Shown here in pieces: positions 55,611 to 64,000 of a stretch of 64,000 bases of DNA. The first letter of the stretch is position 1; every line of letters starts with the position of its first letter. The stretch spans positions 37,529,501-37,593,500 of the forward strand of contig CM077011.1 in NCBI GenBank assembly GCA_039090855.1, read 5' to 3'. Position numbers and translations under genes: made by a program. Origin of the DNA: Macrothele yani. Its lineage: Eukaryota; Arthropoda; Arachnida; Araneae; Macrothelidae. A model generated the notes under the pieces. The model saw only the letters and a list, made by a program, of their open reading frames with translations, was not told the origin of the DNA and searched no databases.

Positions 55611-56854
55611 TTAGGTGTACAAATAAGTTTTAAAGCGTTTTAAGACAACACAACATGTAATTTGAGAGAAAACAACAATACCTTTACCAATCAAAATATT
55701 CGCCGTCGTTATCCATCACCTTCCGCCATCAGTCGGGAAGCTGACGGATTCCAGCCATGAAGAATACTTCATCGTGAGACGCGATGAAGTCGTCAACCCA
55801 TTTTTGCAGTTCGTCACATGTTCGGAACCGTAAAGCAGACAAACCATGTTGCATCGATGGGAAAAAAGTGATAGTCTGAAGGGGTTATGTCGGGACTATA
55901 CGCCTGGTGCTCCAAATTTTCACAGCGAAGCGTCAATAACGTTTCGTTGACGATTTCGCGACATGAGGCCTAACGTTGTCATGATGTAATTTCATGGGAC
56001 GCAATCCTTTGCATGTGAATGGACGTTTCCGATAGATTTCCTGGTTCAATCGCAGCAATTGTTACTTGTAGCGATCAGCAGTAACAGTTTGACCCTGTTC
56101 CAATAGTTCATAATAGAGCACACCCTTCATATCCCACCAGATACACAGCAAAACTTTCTTGGAGTGAACATTGCGTTTCGGTGTCGAAGACTTTGATTCA
56201 CCGAGGTCTAACCAGTGTTTTGTGGTTTGGGATTGTTGTACCATATCCACTTTTCATCACCCGTAACGATTTTCCAGAGGAAAGACTTTCTGTGCTGTTT
56301 ATTCAACAGATTCAAACACTTCATGAAACGCTCATGCTCTTCCCTCGGGCTCAGGTTATGTGGCACCCATTTTCTTTCTTTCTGAATCTTTCCCATTGCG
56401 CGTAAAGGATTGGAAATGGTTTGTTGAGTTACTCCCAGTTGTTCAGCTAGTTCTGTTTTGCGTTCGAGACGAATCTTCATGCAGCAATACTTGCAGTTTT
56501 TCTACGTTCTCGATCGCTAACATCAAAATCATCTGCTTTAAACCGTCTAAAACAAAACTCACACCTGCTTTTCGATATTCTCCCACAGAACAGAACAGAT
56601 CGATACACATGCTTTTGCAGCACCCTTTTCTTGATGAAATTAGTAACGAATGCAGTGTGGAATAAACGCAGTGTCACTTGCCATCTCTCACCTACCGATG
56701 TGCAAGTGCGTATGACTGTTGGGCAAACTTCTGTGTCACATTTTATACTCTGGACCAGTTTCGGTCACATGACAACAACGCGGGGGAATGATGGATATGC
56801 AAATTAGAGGTGTACGTCACACAAAAACGCTGTAAAACTTATTTGTACTCCTAA
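55611..56854 (-). mobile_element. Mariner transposon
   Basis: Ends TTAGGTGTACAAATAAGTTT (left) and TTAGGAGTACAAATAAGTTT (right), TA at 55609-55610 and 56855-56856, 1244 bp, the typical mariner size. Confidence 0.93.
55680..56690 (-). pseudogene. Mariner transposase pseudogene
   Basis: Minus-strand pieces: FRRFKADDFDVSDRERRK, ELAEQLGVTQQTISNPL (helix-turn-helix), [34 protein letters not shown] (first Asp), [31 protein letters not shown] (second Asp) and a mutated version of the third-Asp block. WVPHxL and the YSPDLAPSDYHLF-type end identify mariner (DD34D). Frameshifts occur near 56477 and 56207. Confidence 0.9.
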
Positions 56855-57059
56855 TATATTGTGCTCTAGGTCAAGCGATGGGATCTGATGTTTATAGTCA
56901 GCCATGGATACATGCCCTTCAGGTGTTTAGGGACAAAGGGCGAAAACTTCAACGAAAGAAACATGGCAGAATCACTAAATTTCTGAAATACCAATTTCCC
57001 ATCATCATTCCCTTTTTAAACCAATTCCAGCATCAATATCTCATAACGTGAGGTACATA

Positions 57060-57780
57060 CTTTTGTGCATGGAACATTTTGAATACAGGCCCTGACAACG
57101 GAAATGCAAAACATACAAAAAAGTTGATATTTTTAATTTAAAAAAATGAGGGTTCTGATTTGTTATCTTGAAAGATAAATTTTCCTGGGCATCCAGCTTT
57201 TACTACCTGAGCAGGTAAATAATTTCTGCAGTTGCTCAGCTGGGAATGTAAATTTTCAGATATTTTTCAAGACCCTGCTTATGCCCCATAGTGAAAAAAC
57301 AGTTCTTCACCAAAATAAGAAACTATATGCAGAACGTTTCATATCAGAAACTCTATAAAACGAAAAAAAAATTCAAATCGTACTTTTAGAAGCAATGATG
57401 TAAGAGAAATTGCAACCGACCTTTATGCTCCCTAGAGGAAAAACTATGCATTACTTGGAAAAATAATTCTTCCCAAAACAGTCTTCAAAATAAATGGTGC
57501 CGAAGGAAAAAAAATAATTTTCTCGATCATATAATTAAAAGCAAAGAAAAAAAAATGTATTTTGAATTCCATAGCATCCGCATTTACGCCCTCTAGCGCG
57601 AAAGTTGTGCATCAGAAAAGGACCGGAAAGCAAGGATCACCATTCGCAAATTTCGAATTTCCTAACGGAAAAATAAATTTTCAAATCGGACTAATAGTTG
57701 ATGTGATATGGTGTCCACAGCGGGACGGGCGGACAGGAAGACGGACAGACAGATAGACGAAGTGATACTATAATCACGTA
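57060..57780 (+). repeat. Second copy of the CCCTAGCGG-type repeat
   Basis: Shares CCCTAGAGGAAAAACTATGC, GCCCTCTAGCGCGAAAGTTG and GATATGGTGTCCACAGCGGG with the array at 29.2-30.5 kb. It ends in a GGACAGACAGATAGACG tract. Confidence 0.65.
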
Positions 57781-58676
57781 CCTTTTTTTTTTTTTTTACA
57801 AAAGTCGTGCTAAAAATACAAAATGTGAATAAACGAAAGAAATAAAAACTGAACTCTCTTGAAATGTAGAAATATAAATCACATTCTTTGAATTTCCTTG
57901 ATGGTGGTTTAATTTCAAGTTGCTTATCACCAGAGGACAAAATAACTCTCAGCTAAAATGGAACAAGTATTTAATACTTTAATATAATATTTTGGTCGTT
58001 TCCAGTAGATCCTTGCGATGCCATCGAAGAGTAATTGATGTCGTATTTTGACTCATTCAACTTCTAATTTATGTCGTATTTCTTTAGTTCTTACGTTCTC
58101 TACGTTCTCTTCTTAGGGCTCCACTTTTTTTCTCCATCTTTAACCGCGCATTCTCTTTCGCGGGTGGTCGGAAGTAGGCTCTCCTTACCATGGTCAACAG
58201 CAAAGGTCCCTTCCCCTCCTCACTCAAAAATCAAGAGACCTTAGATTCCCCTAAACAAGCCTTTTTTCTCCGCAAAAGAATATCATAAAACTACTCGTAC
58301 TTACAGAAAAGAAATGAGGAGGGAAAAGTTGAACTCTCTCTCTCTCTCTCTATTATATTCCCAAAAGATTTTCCTCTAGTATTATTTTCCAAAGTGCCCC
58401 TGCACTTTGGAAAATAATAGACGGCAGGGGCGTATATAGAATTTTTTTGGGTGGAGAACAACGAAAACTGTATTTTTTTAAAATCCACAAGAACAAAGTG
58501 AAAGTTAATGAAAAATAGAAGAAAAAATTAAAGCATTTTTTTTCTGATGTAAGTTGATGCATTTTTATTAAATTAACGCATTTTTTTTTCTACCGTAAGT
58601 CGCATTTTAACCAAAAACTTAAAAAAATGAAACACTTTTGGGGGAATACTTGTTAAAAATTCGTACGTATAGGAGA
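57781..58676. other. No gene recognised; CT microsatellite and hairpin
   Basis: A (CT)n tract lies at 58336-58354. A perfect 16-bp hairpin occupies 58381-58396 and 58403-58418 (loop CCCCTG). No coding motif. Confidence 0.6.
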
Positions 58677-58741
58677 TAATTACTTAGAGGCGTGCTGTCT
58701 CCGTACGATATCATCAAACCAACATCTCTGACTGTACAATA
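58677..58741 (-). repeat. 65-bp inverted flank of PLE copy 3, left
   Basis: Exact reverse complement of 60138-60202 (starts TAATTACTTAGAGGCGTGCT). Confidence 0.98.
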
Positions 58742-58792
58742 AAAAACTTTATTTACAATAAAAGACATGATTTCAAAAAATTTAAAAAATGG

Positions 58793-58833
58793 CAAGATCT
58801 TTCGGGGCTACAATAGCACCCGTCCTCAGGCCA
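58793..58833 (-). ncRNA. Hammerhead-like motif, PLE copy 3
   Basis: Reads GGCCTGAGGAC, hairpin GGGTGCTA-TTG-TAGCCCC (seven pairs, one bulge), then GAAAGATCTTGCC. CTGAGGA fits CUGANGA, and GGC...GCC could form an outer helix. This is the best of the three candidates. Confidence 0.5.
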
Positions 58834-58981
58834 CCCAACAGTGCCACAAAGCATAGGGAAGTGCCTCAATATATAACCAGTCTCCCCTGCGAGACCCACA
58901 ATACATTTGTTCAAAACCGCAGGTGATGCCAATTGAGAAAAACAGCAGAACAAAAGTAATATGTACAAATAATATAATCGA

Positions 58982-60137
58982 TTAATTAAGATCCTCTTCT
59001 TCAGATTTTTGAATGGGAGAAGTAATTATTTTTCTCCATTGTCTAGGAACAAAAACAGGTAAGTCCAAGTTACAACAGGTATTACCATAAGAGATTATAT
59101 ACAGACTCTCGGTAAAAAAGACGGTTTGTTTGTTCACATTGGAGGAGAGTACTATTGTATTAGGCCAATCGGGAGAGTAACCTCCCTGGCGAACAGCTGT
59201 AGTAAATGAAGTAGAAATGCAGTCAGTTCGAAGTGCATATTTATGTTCAGACAATCTAATGTTCAGACTTCTAAGGGTAGAACCTATGTAGTATTTGATA
59301 TCTTCGTTAGGAGCTGAGGGAAGCAATGGGATACGATATATTCCTGCTTTATTCAAAGTGGCAACTTGATCTCTGTCGTTACGTATGGTAGAAAAAATGT
59401 TTTTGGTGCAAATTCCAAATTTAATATTATATTTATTACATACCTTCCGCAATATAGAAACTACGGGAGGGATGAAATCAACTTTACCAACGTATATAGG
59501 GGGAACGACTTCCCTTGACAACGTCGTAAATCTTAGTCTTTCAAATTTCTGTAGAAGTTCCCGAAAGAAGCAGGCGGGATATCCAAATGATATGGCCATG
59601 TTCTGTATAAGAGCTAGTTCGTCCTGACGTATCTTACGGGTTGAGGAATGAGTAAATGCTCGTTTAATTAAAAAACGTAAGGCTGAAGCTTTGTGTTCCG
59701 GGGGTGCGAAGAGATAAAAGGTATAAGACAAGGTGTGAAGGTCGGTTTTCTATAGACGGATAATTTGATAAGGTTAGAAAGTCAAGTCACGAGTTAATAA
59801 AACGTCCAGAAAGGGTAATATACCATTTTGTTCTAGTTCCATTGTGAAGGTGATAGTAGGATATTGGTTTGACAGACATGTGGTAAATTCGTTCAGAAGT
59901 ACCATGGAGTGAGGCCAGAAGACCAACATATCATCCACGTATCTTAAGAGGAGTGCCGGTTGATTCGTGAATTGGTTCAGAACTTTATCTTCCAATGACT
60001 GCAGTAAAATTTCGGCCAGAACAGGGGAGAGAGGAGACCCCATTGGTGCCCCCTCCATTTGTTGGTAGAATTTGCTATCAAATTTGAAATAAGAACGTTT
60101 TGCAACCAATTTCAAAGCAGAAATGATTGCATCAACC
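58982..60137 (-). pseudogene. PLE reverse transcriptase and GIY-YIG nuclease, partial
   Basis: One frame carries RT motifs GAPMGSPLSPVLAE and LLRYVDDMLVFW (catalytic YVDD), ITFTMELEQNGILPFLDV, two stops near 59774 and 59750, a linker with IRQDELALIQNMAISFGYP, and the nuclease GIYRIPLL, IKYYIGSTLRSLNIRLSEHKY and FTESLYIIS. No frameshift is needed between RT and nuclease. The N-terminal half of the RT is absent beyond 60137, where the frame reads VDAIISALKLV. Confidence 0.9.
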
Positions 60138-60202
60138 TATTGTACAGTCAGAGATGTTGGTTTGATGATATCGTACGGAGACAGCACGCCTCTAAGTAAT
60201 TA
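60138..60202 (+). repeat. 65-bp inverted flank of PLE copy 3, right
   Basis: Exact reverse complement of 58677-58741. Confidence 0.98.
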
Positions 60203-62181
60203 ACTTTTGGGGAGCTCCTTTAAATACGCGCCTGCTAGAAGGATACATTTAGCCAATATCCCCACGGCACTTCTTTTCCTGTAATTAACTACAAGCAAGT
60301 TTTTAAAGAGCATCTTAGCATTTCATTCTTACTCAGAAACGAACAGTGTTGTAGTCTTCAGCGCAATCACGCTTCTGTTTCCGCCTTATTTTGTTTTAAT
60401 AATGTTCTTCCAAGTCTTACGCTTCTCCTAAAAAGAGCATTATTCTCTTTTCTAACCCTTGACACCAACAAGTCCTGTTCTCATGTAGTAGAGAATTATT
60501 GGAACAGCTGTTCCTACTGATTTATATCGAGAAGCAATTTCTTTTGAGTTATCTATCGCCCGCCGTGCAGCATCTCAATTTTGTCTTTTTTTTAAAGCTA
60601 AAGGGCAATACCTCAATAATTGAACTAAAATATTTATGCTTATAAAGAATTACAAAGGGTGTTTTGATAAACCACTAATCAGAGAATTTATAGCGTCCAT
60701 TTTCCAGGGGAGGAGCTTGCTTGCCTTTTGGGGGGTTAGATAAGCCCCCTCTAACCTCTTGCTAACTACAACTCTGCCTAGCATCCTTGTGGAAAAGTAA
60801 AACAGAACTTATGTAATGTCTTTTCAATGAGTTCATATAAAATCCAATGTGCAGCAAAAGATGAAAACTAGTACATGTGCGCCGACTTCACTAAATTATT
60901 GGGGGGGCTGGCGTGAAGAGACCAGATGTGGAAGGGGCAAAGGGGCACGTCTGGGGCAAAGGGGAGATAAATTAAAAAAAAAGGCAGAAAGATAAACTAC
61001 AAGATTCGACGCATGTTTTAAAGCGCAACTGTTAGTGCTCATCAGCAAATGAACATGGAAACAAAAATATTCGTTTGCTGAATATTAATATTAAAAAAAA
61101 TTAAATTCAGCCTGTGATTTTATAAAGACATTCAGAGATATTTTATTTCCAAACGTTTATAAAAAAAATGAGAGAGAAATTAGCCAGCTGGGTTACTTAA
61201 ACAAAGAACAAGAAGCTCAAAAAATAAACAGATAAATAAAGGCGCTAGAGATCATACGTTTCTGTATTCTTATTTATTGTATTGTTGTTAATTGTTTTAA
61301 ACATTCACCACATATCCCGAGAACATGCCAAACATAATAATTAGCTGACAATCCAGTTTCATATCAAATGAGCAATGCTGAATATGGAAAAAAGTTTACT
61401 TATATATTTTTTATAATTTTTTTGGAAATAAATCGCTTTGGCCTTATAAGGTAAAGCTTGGTTCACCTTATGAGGCTAAAGCGAATATTTAATTAAACAA
61501 GACGAAAAATATTGGTTGGGCACTGTCCCTCCCCCAAGTAAAATTCCTAGAGGGGCAAGATTCACCTTGCCCCCATAGTCGGCGCTTATGAACTAGAACA
61601 TGCCCATAAGTTCTCTTCCTTCCCCTCCTTATTTTTTTTTTAATACATTTCGGAACATTTGAAAAGATAAGTGATTTAGTGATGTTAAATCGTCAAAATT
61701 TAACAAGATGTGGTAGAGTAGCTATTAACAACTTCGAAAAAATTAGCATTTTGATAGTGTACCGTTAACGCAGTTCTACTTTCGTGTGGGTTTACTGGTT
61801 TATTAGGAATGAATGTCTCACACCTTAGAGAAGAAAACCACAAACAAATTAAAAGAAACGAACAGACTAAGATTCGAACTATCATTTGAGACTGAGAATC
61901 GAACTATCATTTGAGACTGAGGATCGAACTATCATTTGAGACTGAGGATCGAGTTATCCTTTTAATCTTTTCCTTTCAAGGAAAAGATCAAAATGAAGAA
62001 AATTAGAAGGGGAGGGGAGAAACGAAATTTGGACTGAACAATTCTACTCCTATTTTTATAGCTTTTGTTGTTAAAATTGAGCACTGAAATTCTCTATCAT
62101 TAAAAAATTTTTCATTTTGAAATGCGATTACCTTGAAATGAATACAAAAACTGAAACTAATTGTCATTTTCTTTCTTCCAG
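60203..62181. other. No gene recognised; one imperfect hairpin and GGGGCAA motifs
   Basis: 61433-61480 folds into a hairpin with 18 of 20 pairs (TCGCTTTGGCCTTATAAGGT against its partner). GGGGCAA-rich stretches at 60905-60965 and inverted at 61555-61575 could be ends of a small element. A 25-bp tandem repeat lies at 61874-61960. Confidence 0.5.
61874..61960 (+). repeat. 25-bp tandem repeat, three units and a partial
   Basis: TCGAACTATCATTTGAGACT-GAGGA at 61874, 61899 and 61924, partial at 61949. Confidence 0.95.
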
Positions 62182-62228
62182 TTCCAACGTACATAGCAGA
62201 AAATGGCCGACGACGAAAAGGAATACAG
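62182..62228 (+). CDS. Candidate 5' exon of a host gene (possibly a troponin)
   Basis: A pyrimidine-rich tract and acceptor TTTCTTTCTTCCAG end at 62181. The exon carries a 21-nt leader, ATG at 62203-62205 with a good context (AAAATGG), and codons for M-A-D-D-E-K-E-Y plus two bases. A strong donor AG/GTAAGA follows at 62229. Arthropod troponin T and I start with very short, acidic first coding exons of this kind, and a non-coding exon would lie upstream. No downstream exon was found before the window end, so the identity rests on eight residues and the splice signals. Confidence 0.45.
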
Positions 62229-62924
62229 GTAAGATATTTAAGTACACGTTATCATGATATATTAAGTCTCCTTGTGCTTGGAATAAATCGATATTTTGAA
62301 AAACGATCAGGGAGAATGCAAATAATCGAAGTTTCTGGGTTTCGTAGTAATGTTGCACACAGAAAACAAATGCTTATCTGAGGAAGATGCAAACATCATC
62401 TTCCATATTTTGTTAGGCTCCGGTAGATTTATGAGGAATTTGTGTCAGGGCAGTAGCTCCGATTTCGGGGTCTCAGTTCTAATGATATCGGCGGGGACCC
62501 CCTATGTGGAAGCATGGACGCCAGTGAAACTCCTGAACGGAAGAGCAATAGAAAATCAAGGAAATTTAAGCATCTAACGAGACATAAAACGTTCTTCGAA
62601 ACAAAGGTAAAACCTAATAATAATAATAATACAAAGAAACTTAAAGAATATTAAAGGCAACCAAGCAATAAAGCAGAACAACATACAAGAATTAACATAC
62701 ATGAAGCTTATGTTAAAAATTCTCTGAATGAAGCTGTTTGAATAAGATCTTTGCAATTTTTAAATTAATATTTTGGTCTACTCTCGGAATATATATGACA
62801 GAACCTCGTTTATAAGTTTCTCACTTATGCGTTTTTCTCCGATATACGTAAAATGTCGCAAATCCAAAAATTCTGCCCCTAGTGCTAAATTTTTCTTGAA
62901 TGATGCCGTTAGCGAGGAGAGTGG

Positions 62925-63250
62925 TCAGCTGAAATAAACAAAATAATGGTTTACTGACACAGAGTGACTGGAGTAAATCATTATAATAAAATAATAATTT
63001 TGAGTAAATCATTATAACAAAGTAATGATTTATTTCAGCCATTCTTTGTTAGATGACTGAAATACATTAAATAATAATTAACTCCAGTCATTCTCGTGAA
63101 ATAAATAAAATAATGATTTAGCCACAGAAAATGACTGAAGTAATCATTATAAGAAAATAATGATTTACTACATTCATTCTTTGTTAGATGACTGAAATAA
63201 ATAAAATAATGATTTACTCACGGATAATGACTGGAGTAAATCATTATTTG
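62925..63250 (+). repeat. AT-rich tandem repeat of ATAATGATTTACT units
   Basis: The block GAAATAAATAAAATAATGAT, then TTACTCAC.GA.AATGACTG, then GAGTAAATCATTAT recurs about four times with indels (roughly 60-90 bp period). A partial unit lies at 63425-63480. Confidence 0.75.
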
Positions 63251-63480
63251 TTTTAATCGTCGAATTCCTGCTTCAACCAATTTCCTCTTTTTTATTGCTG
63301 TAATATTCACGAAACATGCTTTCACATTTGGACATCACTAACAAAAAGAATATTTGGTTATTAAAAGTTTGCAATAAATTATTAAAAAAGGTATTGAAAC
63401 ATTGAATTAGTTATGAAGAACTTGAAATAAAGTAAAGAATAATTTACTCACAGACAATGGCTGGGATAAATTATTATAAT

Positions 63481-63585
63481 TAGGGATGGGACATTCGAAT
63501 CCTCGAATCCCGCGAATCTTGAAAAAGATTCGAAAACTCGAATCTTCGCACTTTTTTTCGTCATTCGAATCTTTCGAATCTTAAC
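63481..63585 (+). repeat. TTCGAATC motif cluster, possible transposon end
   Basis: Starts TAGGGATGGGACATTCGAAT and carries about seven GATTCGA or TCGAATC motifs in both orientations within 105 bp. hAT-type ends often begin CAGGGNTGGG with repeated subterminal motifs. The partner end would lie outside the window. Confidence 0.45.
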
Positions 63586-64000
63586 TTTAAAAATATGGCG
63601 TTTGGTGCTTGTTGTTGAGCGATATTTGTTCGAAATTTTGTCAGCATGAAATCTCCATTAGAGGTTTCTGATTTTTTTTACATTGCCCTGAAAGAGTTCA
63701 GTGTTTAGTGTTTTTATTAACTTAAAACAAACATGTTTTTGATTTTTTTAATTTTCTGGAAAGAATTTACTCAATTTAGTGTTTATCTACATTAACTCTT
63801 GAAATAATCCTCCCCACTTCTACACTTGCTTTGGTTTAAGAAGGTTCTGGAACTTTTGTTATTAAAGAAAACTGCCAAAAATAGGATTCGTTACTCAAAT
63901 ATTTTTTTGCCATATTATGTTCAGAAAATGGAAATGAACCTCAAGACTCAAGAGTTATGTGCTTCATATAGTAAACGTAAATTATGAATTTCATTTGTAT

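Larger units (their letters stand above)
58742..60137 (-). mobile_element. Penelope-like element copy 3, 5'-truncated
   Basis: Contains the 3' half of the RT, the GIY-YIG domain, an untranslated tail with a hammerhead-like motif and an AATAAA-containing end (near 58755). Bounded on both sides by a 65-bp perfect inverted repeat. Confidence 0.88.
62229..64000. other. AT-rich, possibly intronic sequence
   Basis: If the exon above is real this is its first intron. The 75-codon ORF at 62350-62577 has no recognised domain. Repeats at 62925-63250 and 63481-63585 are listed separately. Confidence 0.4.

Noticed and set aside
57700..57770. CRISPR-like spaced GACAGACAGATAG repeats
   Set aside because: The units are only four bases, contiguous and without spacers; this is a simple repeat in an animal genome.
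1..64000. A previously undescribed defence or biosynthetic gene system
   Set aside because: No cluster of intact, functionally linked genes exists here; all sizeable frames are transposon or retroelement remains.

Overview
This 64-kb window looks like a gene-poor, repeat-dense stretch of an animal nuclear genome, most likely an arthropod and plausibly a chelicerate such as a spider. The reasons are AT-rich DNA with no operon-like coding, at least twelve Tc1-type elements, several mariner or DUF4817-type elements, hAT remnants, Penelope-like retroelements (PLE) with GIY-YIG endonuclease domains, LINE fragments, two tRNA-derived SINE families and several satellites. The taxon is an inference from element types; nothing here fixes the species. 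Nearly every open frame of more than 100 codons is a decayed transposase or reverse transcriptase.

Layout. 1-190: end of a LINE. 539-5377: three Tc1 elements, two of them beside or inside a PLE 3' end. 6035-6815: a 191-bp tandem triplication split by a SINE. 7093-8828: a Tc1 element whose transposase frame contains seven 45-bp tandem repeats. 10314-13621: a three-level nest (Tc1 inside hAT inside a mariner-type element). 14.4-17.8 kb: a SINE, an inverted coding remnant, a deleted mariner-type element and the first 146-bp repeat array. 18.2-20.4 kb: a LINE ORF1 with an 82-bp minisatellite. 21.4-23.7 kb: a 33-bp satellite interrupted by Tc1. 24.7-28.2 kb: two more Tc1 elements. 28.3-30.6 kb: LINE reverse transcriptase and a CCCTAGCGG-containing array. 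31.2-41.9 kb: Tc1, a mariner-type element, two large 146-bp arrays with long palindromes, SINEs, a foldback element and an hAT tail. 45.3-56.9 kb: Tc1 and mariner copies, a PLE, SINEs and a tRNA-like repeat pair. 58.7-60.2 kb: the best PLE copy, flanked by perfect 65-bp inverted repeats. 60.2-64 kb: mostly unassigned AT-rich DNA.

The only good candidate for a host gene is a short 5' exon at 62182-62228 with strong splice signals. It starts M-A-D-D-E-K-E-Y and resembles the first coding exon of a muscle troponin, but that identity is tentative. No CRISPR, operon or new defence-like system is visible. The interest lies in mobile-element biology: tandem and inverted micro-amplification inside transposase catalytic regions, hammerhead-like motifs at three PLE 3' ends, the odd flanks of one PLE, and Tc1 copies with 36 residues between the last two catalytic acids next to ordinary 34-residue copies.
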